DNA of 64,000 nt. Source: Halomonas caseinilytica (GTDB lineage: Bacteria; Pseudomonadota; Gammaproteobacteria; Pseudomonadales; Halomonadaceae). The position numbers and the translations under genes were made by a program. Below the pieces are notes generated by a model that was given only the letters and a program-made list of their open reading frames with translations, had not been told where the DNA came from and searched no databases. Positions 41,450 to 50,961 of the stretch are shown piece after piece; the first letter of the stretch is position 1; each line of letters begins with the position of its first letter. The stretch covers positions 124,001-188,000 of the forward strand of contig NZ_BDEP01000015.1 of the NCBI RefSeq assembly GCF_001662305.1, read 5' to 3'.

Positions 41450-42652
41450 CTAGATCGCCATGGCGCTGTTGAGACTCATGATCGGCAGCAGGATGGCCAG
41501 GACGATGGTGAGAACGACGCCGCCCATGACCAGAATGATCAGGGGCTCGAAGAGCGCCAGCGCCATGTCGATGCGTCGCGAGAAGGTGCTTTCCTGGGTC
41601 GTGGCGATGCGCTCCAGCATCTCGCCGAGGCGGCCGCTGGATTCGCCGCTGGCGACCATGTGCAGTAGGGTCGGGGAGAAGCGTCCGGTGTCGGCCAGGG
41701 CGCGATGCAGGCTGATCCCGCTGGTGACGGCGTCCTCGACCTCGCCGAGATGCTGGCGCAGGCAGGCATTGGCCAGGGTGTCGCGGCTGACCCGCAAGGC
41801 ATCGACCAGCGGGATGCCGCTCAGGGTGAGAATCGCCAGGGTGCGCGTCAGGCGGGCGCTGTCGAGCAGCAGCAGGAGCTCGCCCAGGCGCGGCAGCCTC
41901 AGCAGGCGGCGGTCGACGCTCAGGCGGATGGCGGGGCGGCGCAAGGCTCGGGCGACGATCGGGCCGACGATCAGCAGGACGACCAGCAGCCAGGGGCCGG
42001 CACGCTGCATGAGGTCGGCCAGGGCGATCAGGGTGCTGGTCAGCCACGGCAGGGTCATGTCGGAGCGCTCGAACTGGGCGGCGAGGCGCGGTACGACATA
42101 GGTCATCAGGCCGCTGACCACGCCGACCGAGACCAGTATCAGAACCAGCGGATAGATCAGCGCGCCCTTGGCCTTCTGGCGTTGCCGCTGACTGCGTTCG
42201 AGATGATCCGCCAGGCGCTCGAGCACCTGAGGCAACTGGCCGGCGCGCTCTCCCGCGGCGACCAGGGCCACGTAGAGCGGGTCGAAGCTGGCCGGGTGCG
42301 CCTTGAGGCTGTCGGCCAGGCTGTACCCCTCGCGAATCCGGTTGACCAGCGAGAGCAGCAACACGCGTGCCGTTTCGCGGTCGGCCTGAGTGGCGAGTGC
42401 CTCTAGGGCCTGGCCGACAGGAATGCCGGCATCGATCAGGGTGGCCAACTGACGCGTCAGCAGCGTCAGGCGTTCGGTATCGAGACGCTGGCCTCGCCGG
42501 CGTTGTCGAGCCCCCCGCACTTCTTGCAGGCGACGGGCAAACAGGCCCCTGTCGGAAAGCAGCTCGCGGGCATGGGGCTCGTTCTCGGCCTGGATGACGT
42601 CGCGCCGGCGGCGTCCCTCGGCATCCAGCGCCAGGTAGCGATAGGTCGGCAT
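41450..42652 (-). CDS. gspF: Type II secretion system inner-membrane protein F
   Basis: A 400-residue platform protein with the two T2SSF repeats and three membrane helices (about 170-195, 220-245 and 375-398). It has the conserved LTRQLATLIDAGIPVGQAL at the start of repeat one and GEVEDAV-type sequence in repeat two. It contacts GspE and GspL. The gene is 48 bp after gspE and 36 bp before gspG. Confidence 0.95.
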   Translation of the reverse strand: MPTYRYLALDAEGRRRRDVIQAENEPHARELLSDRGLFARRLQEVRGARQRRRGQRLDTERLTLLTRQLATLIDAGIPVGQALEALATQADRETARVLLLSLVNRIREGYSLADSLKAHPASFDPLYVALVAAGERAGQLPQVLERLADHLERSQRQRQKAKGALIYPLVLILVSVGVVSGLMTYVVPRLAAQFERSDMTLPWLTSTLIALADLMQRAGPWLLVVLLIVGPIVARALRRPAIRLSVDRRLLRLPRLGELLLLLDSARLTRTLAILTLSGIPLVDALRVSRDTLANACLRQHLGEVEDAVTSGISLHRALADTGRFSPTLLHMVASGESSGRLGEMLERIATTQESTFSRRIDMALALFEPLIILVMGGVVLTIVLAILLPIMSLNSAMAI

Positions 42653-42700
42653 CAGCGGGCGCTCCTCCGATCGGCGGTGAAGGCTCCGGTGGTGAAGATG

Positions 42701-44185
42701 TCATTGGTGGATGGCACGCAGTACCTCCTCGAGGCTGGTGTCGCCATCGGTGAGGCGTTCCAGGGCCGCATCGGCCAGCGATCCGGCCTGCTGGAAGGCC
42801 TGGCGGGCCAGCTCGGCTTCGCTGGCGCCGTCGTGGATCATGGCGGCCAGGGTGTCGTCGATGGCGATGAACTCGTAGAGCCCCAGGCGTCCTCGGTAGC
42901 CGGTCTGGTCGCAGGCGTCGCAGCCGCCCGGTTCGGCAAGGCGGGCGAGGGTTTCGAGCCCCTGGAACTGTCGGCACTCGGCGTCAGTGGGGGAGCGCCA
43001 GCGGCGGCAGTCGGGGCACAGTCGACGGACCAGGCGTTGCGCCATGACGCCCTTGAGGCTGGTGGCCAGCAGGAAGGGCTCTATGCCCATGTCGCGCAGT
43101 CGGGCGATGGCGCCGAGGGCACTGTTGGTGTGCAGCGTCGAGAGCACGAGGTGGCCCGTCAGGCTCGATTGCACGGCGGTCGCGGCGGTTTCCAGGTCGC
43201 GGATCTCGCCGATCATGATGACATCGGGATCCTGGCGCAAAATGGCGCGCAGCCCGCGGGCGAAGGTGACGCCGGCATGCGGGTTGACCGGCGTCTGGCC
43301 AATGCCGGGCAGGGCGTACTCCACCGGATCCTCGACGGTGAGAATGTTGCGCCGGCGATCGTTGAGTGCGGTCAGGCTGGCGTAGAGGGTGGTGGTCTTG
43401 CCCGAGCCGGTGGGACCGGTGTTGAGCAGGATGCCATTGGGCCGCGCCAGGGCGCGGCGATAGGCGGCGAGGGTCGCGGGCGGCATGCCGATGCCATCGA
43501 GCGACAATTGGGCGGCCTGCTTGTCGAGCAGGCGCATCACGACTCGCTCGCCGTGAATGCCGGGCAGGGTCGAGACGCGAATGTCCACCGGGCGTCCGGC
43601 GGCACGCACGGTGATGCGGCCATCCTGGGGCTGGCGCTTTTCGGCGATGTCGAGCCCGGCCATGACCTTGATGCGCGAGATCAGCATCGGAGCCAGCACA
43701 CGTGGTGGGGAGAGAATCTCGCGCATGGCGCCGTCGACCCTCAGGCGCACGATCAGCTCGCGCTCGAAGGGTTCGACGTGGATATCCGAGGCACTCAGGC
43801 GCAGCGCCTCGGAAAAGATGCCATTGATCAGCCGGATTACCGGGGCCTCGCTTTCGGCATCCATCAGGTCTTCGGTGTGCGGCAACTCCTGCATCAGGCC
43901 GTCGAGGTCGACGTGTTCGGCGAGCCCCTCGATCAGGCGGTTGTTGGTCTCGCGCTGGGCATCGTAGAGACGCCCCAGGCGGCCGGTGTAGGCCTCGCTG
44001 TCGAGCCATTCGATCGCTGCCGGAGGGCCGTGGCTGCGACGCAGCTCCTGGAGAATCAAGGGGTCGGCGTCGAGTCGGGCCAGCAGGTGGTACCCCTCGG
44101 CCTGCCAGTCGATGGCCACGCCGCTGCGCTGGGCCAGTCGATACGGCATGAGACGAGCGGTGGTCTCGGTCTGCGGAGCGTTCAT
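42701..44185 (-). CDS. gspE: Type II secretion assembly ATPase E
   Basis: A 494-residue cytoplasmic ATPase: N1/N2 domains, then a RecA-like core with Walker A GPTGSGKT (257-264), Asp box DPDVIMIGEIRD, His box HLVLSTLHTNSA and a zinc-binding tetracysteine motif with CPDC and CDAC near residues 390-425. It powers pseudopilus assembly. It overlaps gspD by 4 bp. Confidence 0.96.
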   Translation of the reverse strand: MNAPQTETTARLMPYRLAQRSGVAIDWQAEGYHLLARLDADPLILQELRRSHGPPAAIEWLDSEAYTGRLGRLYDAQRETNNRLIEGLAEHVDLDGLMQELPHTEDLMDAESEAPVIRLINGIFSEALRLSASDIHVEPFERELIVRLRVDGAMREILSPPRVLAPMLISRIKVMAGLDIAEKRQPQDGRITVRAAGRPVDIRVSTLPGIHGERVVMRLLDKQAAQLSLDGIGMPPATLAAYRRALARPNGILLNTGPTGSGKTTTLYASLTALNDRRRNILTVEDPVEYALPGIGQTPVNPHAGVTFARGLRAILRQDPDVIMIGEIRDLETAATAVQSSLTGHLVLSTLHTNSALGAIARLRDMGIEPFLLATSLKGVMAQRLVRRLCPDCRRWRSPTDAECRQFQGLETLARLAEPGGCDACDQTGYRGRLGLYEFIAIDDTLAAMIHDGASEAELARQAFQQAGSLADAALERLTDGDTSLEEVLRAIHQ

Positions 44186-46269
44186 TGCGCCAGGCTCCCC
44201 AGGCGGCTGCGCGCCGATGGATACAGCGCCTGCAGGCTGTTGCCGGACGTCGAGGACCCTGACACCGGCGTGGTGGAGGCCGGGGGCAGTTCCGGCAGGG
44301 CCTGATCGCTCGGCAGGTTCGCCCTGAGCATGTGTTGTCGCATTCTCGAGTACTGCTGGCGGGCCATCTGCTGGGTCTGCGGGGCATCACGCAGCACGCG
44401 GGCGCGGATAAAGACCATCAGGTTGCGCTTGTCCTGGGTATCGCGGTCGTAACGGAAGAGGCGGCCGACGCCGGGAATGTCGCCCAGCAGCGGCACTTTC
44501 TGTTCGGCATTGGCATTCTCGTCGCTGATCAAGCCACCCAGGACGATGATGCCGCCGTTCTGGGTCAGCACGGTGGTCTCGATCTCACGCTTGTTGGTGA
44601 CCACGTCGCTGGCTTCGACCCCTTCGTCGATGGAGGAGACTTCCTGGACGATTGCCAGCCGAATGCTGCCGTCGGCACCGATGGTGGGGCGGATGTTCAG
44701 CTTGACGCCGACATCCTCGCGCTGAATGGTCTGGAAGGGATTGGTGTTATCGACGGTGGTGGAGCCGGTGACGAAGGGGACTTCCTGGCCGACCAGGATC
44801 GAGGCTTCCTCGTTGTCCAGGGTCGTCAGCGAAGGTGTCGACAACAGGTTTGTCTGGGTATCGCTGCGCAGGGCATTGAGCAGCATCGCAAAACTGATGC
44901 CGCCCGAGGAGAGTTGCCCCACGCCGGTGGTGATGCCGTTGAGGTTACCGAGCAGGGAACCCAGGGCTGAGGCGTCCTGGCTGGCCGCCGCGGCGGCGAT
45001 CTGGTTGATGCCCGGGGACGAGGCGGACGCGAAGTTGACGCCACCTGCCGGGACAGTGCCTTCGCCGCTGATATCGCCGAACAGCCATTGCACGCCGAGC
45101 TCCTTGGCGCGGCTTTCGGTGATTTCGGCAATGATCGCTTCGACCGCTACCTGGGCGCGGCGCGTGTCGAGGCGCGAGACGAGTTCTCGATAGCCCTCGA
45201 GGGCGCTGGGCGGACCACTCAGGACCAGGGCGTTGCTGGAGGGGTGTACGGCGAAGGCAACGCCATCGAGTCCGCTGCCCGATGGCGTTGCCGGCAGTGA
45301 CTGGCTCCCGGCCTGGCTTTCGGTAGCGTCGGCGGCTTCGCTCCCTGTGCTCCCATTTCGGGGCGGTATCGCCCGCGATCCGCTGGCGCTGCTGGCCAGA
45401 TCGCCCAGGACATCGGCGACATCGGCGGCATCGGCATGGCTGAGGGGAATGACCGCCGTGGTGGTGTCGTGATCCTGGGGGTTATCCAGGCGTTCGATCA
45501 GCGTCGCGACCTGGCGGCGTTGGCGGCGAGTGCCGAAAGCCACCACGGCATTGGCGCGGGCATCGGCGACCACGGTGGCCGTGTTGCCGCTATCGTCCAG
45601 CACGTCATCGAGTGTCTGGACCAGGTGCTTGGCATTGGCATGGGCGATCGGGAAGACCTCGGTGTCGGCCTGGCGGTAACCGTCAAGGCGTTTGGTGAGC
45701 CGTTTCAGGCGACCGAGATTGGCCTTCCAGTCGGTCACGACGACGGAGCGACTGCCGGGGTTGGGCGTCAGGGTGCCGACGTTGGCATCGATGAGCGGCT
45801 CGAGGATGCCGGCCAGTTCCTCGGCCTCGAGGTTTTCGGTGTGCAGGACGTCGGTGGCGATCTCGTTGCCCTGGGCATCTTCCAGGCCGACCGGCAGGGG
45901 CTGGGTGCGTGCCACCTGCTCCGGCACGATGCGCACGCGGTTGTCGGGCAGCCGGACGGTGGCGTAGCCGTGGTTCTGCAGGGTGTCCTGGAAAAGTCCG
46001 TAGAGTTCCTCGGCGGTGACCGGCCTGGGGCTTTCCACCGAGAGGGTGCCGCGTACCCGGGGATCGATGACGAAATCGGTGCCCGTGATGTCGCCGACGC
46101 CGGCCGCAAACTCGGCGATGCTGACGTCCTTGAAGCTGACGCCATAGACCGGAGCCGGGTCAGTCTGGGCCTGCAGGGAGGCCGAGGGCAACGCCATGCA
46201 CAGTAGCAGGGCCAGGCGTATGGCCGGGGCGGGCAACAGGCTGTGTCGAGTGGGCGTCGTGACGGTCAT
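44182..46269 (-). CDS. gspD: Type II secretion outer-membrane secretin D
   Basis: A 695-residue secretin with a signal peptide (cut near SASLQA-QT), N0 domain, three N1-N3 repeats to about residue 430 (broken by Ser/Gly-rich linkers), and the secretin core with VGQEVPFVTGS and VPLLGDIPGVGRLF. It forms the outer-membrane channel. The ATG at 46269 has CGGAGC seven bases upstream; an ATG at 46290 touching the gspC stop is the alternative. No pilotin gene is evident nearby. Confidence 0.95.
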   Translation of the reverse strand: MTVTTPTRHSLLPAPAIRLALLLCMALPSASLQAQTDPAPVYGVSFKDVSIAEFAAGVGDITGTDFVIDPRVRGTLSVESPRPVTAEELYGLFQDTLQNHGYATVRLPDNRVRIVPEQVARTQPLPVGLEDAQGNEIATDVLHTENLEAEELAGILEPLIDANVGTLTPNPGSRSVVVTDWKANLGRLKRLTKRLDGYRQADTEVFPIAHANAKHLVQTLDDVLDDSGNTATVVADARANAVVAFGTRRQRRQVATLIERLDNPQDHDTTTAVIPLSHADAADVADVLGDLASSASGSRAIPPRNGSTGSEAADATESQAGSQSLPATPSGSGLDGVAFAVHPSSNALVLSGPPSALEGYRELVSRLDTRRAQVAVEAIIAEITESRAKELGVQWLFGDISGEGTVPAGGVNFASASSPGINQIAAAAASQDASALGSLLGNLNGITTGVGQLSSGGISFAMLLNALRSDTQTNLLSTPSLTTLDNEEASILVGQEVPFVTGSTTVDNTNPFQTIQREDVGVKLNIRPTIGADGSIRLAIVQEVSSIDEGVEASDVVTNKREIETTVLTQNGGIIVLGGLISDENANAEQKVPLLGDIPGVGRLFRYDRDTQDKRNLMVFIRARVLRDAPQTQQMARQQYSRMRQHMLRANLPSDQALPELPPASTTPVSGSSTSGNSLQALYPSARSRLGSLAQ

Positions 46270-46289
46270 GAAAAGCTCCGGATGGGGCA

Positions 46290-46766
46290 TCAAGGCGCGT
46301 TCAGCAGCCGAATGCCGGTGGTCTTGGCGTCGTTGTCGTCAGATGCGCGCAGGCGTTCGCGACGACCGTCGTTGTCGAGGATCAGTCCTTGTTCGTCGAT
46401 GCCCGCCAGCCTCACCCCTTCCATGATGATGTCGCCTGGGCGGACGGCGACCTGGCCGCCTGGCGTGGCCACCACCACCAGGCTGTGGCCGAGCGGGGTG
46501 GTACGGAAACTGCCGACGAGGCTCAGGGGCAGTCGGGTATCGTCGAGTCCGCTGGCAGGGCGATGGTCCGCCTGCCAGAGTCGCGAGGCGACGATCGGCA
46601 GTGGCGCTGACGAGGACAGCGGCGTCTCGTTGTCCCGAGCGGCCGGCGCGGGCTGGCCCAGCGCGACCACGTCGGCGATGACCAGTGCGGTGAGCCAGGC
46701 CAGCAGCATGTTGCTCAGCAGGCCGAGCCAGCGCCGGGAACGCTCCTGTCGGCTGGCGTCGCTCAT
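46290..46766 (-). CDS. gspC: Type II secretion system protein C (short form)
   Basis: A 158-residue GspC with one membrane helix (about residues 14-36) and the homology region (LSLVGSFRTTPLGHSLVVV, then VAVRPGDIIMEGVRLAGID) that binds secretin N0. It has no C-terminal PDZ or coiled-coil domain, so it is much shorter than the 270-300-residue forms. The ATG at 46766 overlaps the upstream gene by 4 bp. Confidence 0.88.
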   Translation of the reverse strand: MSDASRQERSRRWLGLLSNMLLAWLTALVIADVVALGQPAPAARDNETPLSSSAPLPIVASRLWQADHRPASGLDDTRLPLSLVGSFRTTPLGHSLVVVATPGGQVAVRPGDIIMEGVRLAGIDEQGLILDNDGRRERLRASDDNDAKTTGIRLLNAP

Positions 46767-48523
46767 GAGGTCGGGCGTTGCTCGGGATGCCAGCCGGGAT
46801 GGCCCTCGACAAAACTGAGTTCGGCGCCGGGCCGCGGTGGCAAGCTGGCAAGGCCGGTGCTCGACAAGTATTCCTCCAGTAATTGCCAGAGTGGCGGGCC
46901 AGCCTGGGACGAAGCCTCGGGTAGCCAGGTCACGACCGGGCCCTGGACGCGACCTTGCAGCTCGATGCGCTGTCCGGTCTCGCGGCTGTAACGACAGCGC
47001 CAGCCGATGCCGGCCAGGCGTGGCAGGTCCTGGCTGGTATCGAGCAGCATGGGGGTGCCGAAGCAGGCATCGGCCGCGCGTTCGAGCAGGCCGTGCAAGG
47101 CGGCGTTGTCGGCATCTCGGCGGGTGATGGCACCGGGGTGCCCGCCACTCAGGGTCAGCAGGTGATCTCGGGTGATGGCCTCGCCCGGTGCCACACGGCG
47201 GTCGTGGCGCAGGCCCGGCGCCAGAGCGATGGCTTGCTCGCCGGCGCTTTCGCGCAGTGCCGAGACGATCAGGGCATCCCAACTGCCGCCGGTGGTGTCG
47301 CGTCGCCATAACCAGTCGGGCGCGATGGTCAGGGGGCGGTCCAGCCAGTCGCTGTAAGGGGCACGCAGGGTGCGTAACTGGTGCTGCTGTTCGGCAAGTT
47401 GGGCGGCGACGTCGGCATCGCGTGGCGACGGGTCGGCGAGCACGAAGCGGGATTCGAAATGCCACCTGCCATGTCGGGCATGGCAGGCGATTTGGAAGAC
47501 TCCCATTGCCCTGCTACCGGGAAAGCAGAGTGGCACGGTGTCGCCGCCGTGTCTTTCCACCTCGACCAGGGTCGGCCAGAAGTCCTGGCCGCGAGCGGCG
47601 ACGATCAGGTCGGCGGCATCGAGCCGTTCGGCCAACCAACGGGCCGGGCCACTGCCGGTGTCGGCCAGGATGATCACCAGGTCGGCCTGTTCGCGTGCCG
47701 ACTGGCTGGCGGTCCGGATGGCGTGGAACCAGTCATCCAGGTTGCGAGGCTCATCCGTGGCGTGGGGGTCGCTGGCGCCGACCACAGCCAAGCGTGCGCC
47801 ACCGCGCTCGAACAGCGTGAAGTCGGTCACCAGGCCTTCGGGGTTGCGGTCGTCGTCCAGGCAGCCGACGACCGGTCGCGCAAAGCGGCGGTAGAGACCC
47901 GCGATGCGATCCGGCCAGAGGTGGCGCTCGTCGCTGCTGACTCGCACGTCGGCATCCAGCCATTGGCTGAGGATCACGCCCGAGTCGCCCTGGGTCAGGT
48001 AACCCAGGCCGCCGCCATTCCAGCATTGCCCGTTTTCCAGCGTCAGGAGGCTGTCTGCCGGCAGGCGGCGACGCAAGTCCCAGAGCGTGGCGGCCAGGGC
48101 GCTGCTGCCTCCGACTGGCCGTTGTGCGAGGGCAGGTCGGGTCAAGGCGCGCGTGGCATCGGTGGTGATACCCGACAAGCTCTCCAGACTCCGCCCCGTG
48201 GCCCATGGTGCCTTCCCCAGTGCCGCGGCGGGGCCCAGACGGGTCGCGGGCGTGGCCGGGTATTCCGGTTGATGGGCATCGAGCACATCGGCATAGAGCA
48301 ACAGGGTAGGGCCACTCTGGTCCGGTAGGCCGTGGCGAGGAGCGCTGGCACCGGATCGGGAGATCCCCGTGGCACAGCCGCTCAATCCCGAGGCGGCCAG
48401 AGCGCCGCCGAGTCCCAGGAAGCGCCGTCGAAAATGACCATGGTCACTCAGTGTCGCAGGAGAGGCATCTTGAAGGGCCGATGGATGAGAAGGAGAGCGA
48501 TGTTCCTGTGAAGAGTCGGTCAT
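46763..48523 (-). CDS. Tat-exported lipoprotein, degenerate SoxB/5'-nucleotidase-like, first gene of the gsp operon
   Basis: About 586 residues: a twin-arginine motif (RRRFLG at about 32-37), hydrophobic stretch, and lipobox LSGC (Cys50) with Ala at +2. The body follows the metallophosphatase/5'-nucleotidase C layout seen in SoxB, keeping the first D82-x-H84, but the other metal sites look lost: the GGDTWQ-type site reads ENGQCW (163-168), the SHxG site reads LADTG (286-290), and GGHTHD reads AARGQD (309-314). It is probably catalytically inactive. It overlaps gspC by 4 bp, so it is co-expressed with the secretion system. Start uncertain (48577 is another ATG). Its role is unknown. Confidence 0.75.
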   Translation of the reverse strand: MTDSSQEHRSPSHPSALQDASPATLSDHGHFRRRFLGLGGALAASGLSGCATGISRSGASAPRHGLPDQSGPTLLLYADVLDAHQPEYPATPATRLGPAAALGKAPWATGRSLESLSGITTDATRALTRPALAQRPVGGSSALAATLWDLRRRLPADSLLTLENGQCWNGGGLGYLTQGDSGVILSQWLDADVRVSSDERHLWPDRIAGLYRRFARPVVGCLDDDRNPEGLVTDFTLFERGGARLAVVGASDPHATDEPRNLDDWFHAIRTASQSAREQADLVIILADTGSGPARWLAERLDAADLIVAARGQDFWPTLVEVERHGGDTVPLCFPGSRAMGVFQIACHARHGRWHFESRFVLADPSPRDADVAAQLAEQQHQLRTLRAPYSDWLDRPLTIAPDWLWRRDTTGGSWDALIVSALRESAGEQAIALAPGLRHDRRVAPGEAITRDHLLTLSGGHPGAITRRDADNAALHGLLERAADACFGTPMLLDTSQDLPRLAGIGWRCRYSRETGQRIELQGRVQGPVVTWLPEASSQAGPPLWQLLEEYLSSTGLASLPPRPGAELSFVEGHPGWHPEQRPTS

Positions 48524-48669
48524 AATGTCGTTCAATCGGAGCCTTTTCCGCCACGGCGCTCGGGCGGGAATTTCCATTTCTTACTTTAATCCAGGCACTT
48601 TGCGGTTTTATTGTTACATTCGCATGAAATGTGATGGTCTGGAAAAGCTTTGATGGTTCTTCCATTTGT

Positions 48670-48687
48670 TCGTCATTTGTTTGTCAC
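48670..48687 (+). promoter_or_regulatory. Pho-box-like direct repeat before phoX
   Basis: TCGTCAT-TTGT-TTGTCAC resembles two CTGTCAT half-sites with a 4-bp spacer (5 of 7 matches each, 11-bp period), the PhoB binding pattern. It lies 104 bp before the phoX ATG in the 267-bp divergent gap shared with the gsp operon. A CATCAA hexamer about ten bases downstream could be the -10. Confidence 0.6.
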
Positions 48688-48790
48688 CTATAGCCATCAA
48701 CCTTCCGTGGTCGTGTGAAATGTCCGTTGTCGAAAAGCAAGGCAATATGGCAAGCGGAATCATCAAAAAAATGACGTGGAGGAGACCTGG

Positions 48791-50932
48791 ATGAGCAAGG
48801 AAATCGAAGACCATCGCCTGTTGAACCCGAGCAATAACGAGCCATTTTCTTCGGTACTCGAGAAGCACGTATCGCGTCGTCGTGTCATGCAGGGCGGACT
48901 CGGCATGGCGGCCATGACGGTACTGGGAGGATTCGGTCTGGCCGGCTGCGATTCCAGCGATGGCGACACCTCGACCCCTGGCTCCGGGAAAACACCGTTG
49001 TCGCTGGCCTTCGATGCCGTTCGCGGTTCCCTGACGGATGCCGTCGTTGTGCCGGCCGGTTACACCGCTCAGGTGCTGATTCCCTGGGGGACGCCGCTGA
49101 ACAGCCAGGCTCCATCATGGCGCGAGGACCTGAGCTTCACTCCACAGATTCAGGCCAATAGCGTTGGCATGCACCACGATGGCATGCACAACTTCGCCCT
49201 CGATGAGAACAATGCTTCCAGTAACTTCCTGCTGGCGATGAACAATGAGTACATCGACCAGGGCGCGCTCTGGGCGCCGCAGGGAGGCCCCACCAATGCT
49301 GCGGAAGGGGCTCGCCCAGCCGATGAAGTGCGCACCGAGATCAATGCTCACGGTGTCACCGTGGTCGAGGTGAAGAAAGACGGTGAGGGGCGCTGGCATC
49401 ACATCCCCAACTCTTCTTATAACCGTCGCTTCACCAGTGCCACCGAAATGGAACTGAGCGGTCCGGTGGCCGGCAGCGACTACGTCAAGACCAAGTATTC
49501 ACCTGATGGCACCAGGACCCGAGGCACCAACAACAACTGTGCCAATGGTTATACGCCCTGGGGCACTTATCTGACCTGCGAGGAGAACTGGCCGGGTTAC
49601 TTCATCAAGGATGCCGGTCGCGAAATGGATGACAATCGTATCGGAATTTCCGAGGGACGCGGCCGTTACGGCTGGGAAACCGCCGCCGGCGATGCGAGCG
49701 AAGTGGACGATGAGTTCGCCCGCTTCAATGCCACCCCGAGGGGAAATGCCGCCACCGACGACTATCGCAATGAGCCGCGCACCTTCGGCTACATCGTCGA
49801 GATCGATCCTTATACCGGGGCGCGTGCCGTCAAGCGCACCGCGCTGGGTCGTTTCCGCCACGAAGGCTGCTGGCCGGGCAAGCTGGTAGAAGGTGAACCG
49901 GTCGTCTTCTATTCCGGTCACGACTCGCGCAACGAGTACATCTACAAGTTCGTCTCGGATGCCGTCTGGGACCCGGCGGATGCCAACCGGCCCGGTGCCA
50001 ACTATGATCGTCTGGCGCTCGGTGCCAAGTACATGGACAAGGGCACCCTCTACGTGGCCCGCTTCAATGCCGATGGTACCGGCGAGTGGTTGCCGTTGAC
50101 CCCGGAGGCGAAGACGCAGGACGGTCGTACCCTGGCACAGGCCCTGGGGCTGGCAGCGGATGACCTGGCCGGTGTGATCATTCATACCTGCGATGCCGCC
50201 GACATGATGGGCGCCACGCCCATGGACCGACCGGAGTGGGGCGCCGTGGATCCGGCTTCCGGCGATGTCTACATGACGCTGACCAACAACTCCGATCGGA
50301 CCGCCGAGGGCACGGCCGCGACCTATACCAATGGTGGAAGCGATATCGACGAGCTGGGCGTGGGCTATGGCACGGCGCCGACCAATGGTCCCAACCCGCG
50401 TGCCGACAACAGCGGCGGTCAGGTGATTCGCTGGCGTGAAGGCAGCGACGCGACCCGTTTCAACTGGGCCGTGTTCGTTTTCGGTGCTGCCGTCAACGAT
50501 GCCGACAACTTCTCCGGCCTGACCGAGCTCAACCAGTTCGCCAGCCCCGATGGCTTGCACTACGATGATCGCGGCGATGGCCAGGGGATATTGTGGATCG
50601 AGACGGACAACGGCTACGACAATGTGGCGGATTACACCAACGACCAGGTTCTGGCGGTGGTACCGCAGAACGTCAACCAGGCCGAGGGTGATGCTGCCGT
50701 GATCGGTGGTGGCGACCAGGCGCAACTCAAGCGCTTTGCTGTGGGGCCCAACGGTTGCGAGGTGACGGGCATCTTCTTCACACCGGACAAGACGGCGATG
50801 TTCATCAACATTCAGCACCCCGGGAACTGGCCTTCCACGGAGGATGCCACCGTCGAGACGCAAGGCAGCGTACGTCCTCGCGCCTCCACGGTCGTCATTC
50901 AGCGGGAAGATGGTGGCGAGATCGGGGTGTAA
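48791..50932 (+). CDS. phoX: PhoX-type alkaline phosphatase lipoprotein
   Basis: A 713-residue PhoX (DUF839) family enzyme: Tat motif SRRRVMQGG (28-36), hydrophobic segment and lipobox LAGC (Cys53) followed by Asp at +2. Typical PhoX motifs are TPWGTYLTCEENWPGYF, LGRFRHEGCW and the C-terminal CEVTGIFFTPD with NIQHPG. PhoX is a calcium/iron phosphomonoesterase that releases phosphate outside the cytoplasm. GGAGGAG is seven bases before the chosen ATG. It has a Pho-box-like site upstream and diverges from the type II secretion operon. A strong terminator follows. Confidence 0.93.
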   Translation: MSKEIEDHRLLNPSNNEPFSSVLEKHVSRRRVMQGGLGMAAMTVLGGFGLAGCDSSDGDTSTPGSGKTPLSLAFDAVRGSLTDAVVVPAGYTAQVLIPWGTPLNSQAPSWREDLSFTPQIQANSVGMHHDGMHNFALDENNASSNFLLAMNNEYIDQGALWAPQGGPTNAAEGARPADEVRTEINAHGVTVVEVKKDGEGRWHHIPNSSYNRRFTSATEMELSGPVAGSDYVKTKYSPDGTRTRGTNNNCANGYTPWGTYLTCEENWPGYFIKDAGREMDDNRIGISEGRGRYGWETAAGDASEVDDEFARFNATPRGNAATDDYRNEPRTFGYIVEIDPYTGARAVKRTALGRFRHEGCWPGKLVEGEPVVFYSGHDSRNEYIYKFVSDAVWDPADANRPGANYDRLALGAKYMDKGTLYVARFNADGTGEWLPLTPEAKTQDGRTLAQALGLAADDLAGVIIHTCDAADMMGATPMDRPEWGAVDPASGDVYMTLTNNSDRTAEGTAATYTNGGSDIDELGVGYGTAPTNGPNPRADNSGGQVIRWREGSDATRFNWAVFVFGAAVNDADNFSGLTELNQFASPDGLHYDDRGDGQGILWIETDNGYDNVADYTNDQVLAVVPQNVNQAEGDAAVIGGGDQAQLKRFAVGPNGCEVTGIFFTPDKTAMFINIQHPGNWPSTEDATVETQGSVRPRASTVVIQREDGGEIGV

Positions 50933-50961
50933 CGACCTGGCATGCGCTTGCGATGTACCGC

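Noticed and set aside
40404..42977. An 857-residue open frame on the minus strand spanning gspH, gspG and gspF
   Set aside because: Only its last 176 residues look like protein (GspH). The rest is Pro/Arg/Gly-rich and runs through the well-supported gspG and gspF genes in another frame, as expected in GC-rich DNA.
42503..44305. A 600-residue plus-strand frame antisense to gspE
   Set aside because: No domain, Gly/Gln/Ala-rich, and opposite the conserved ATPase gene.
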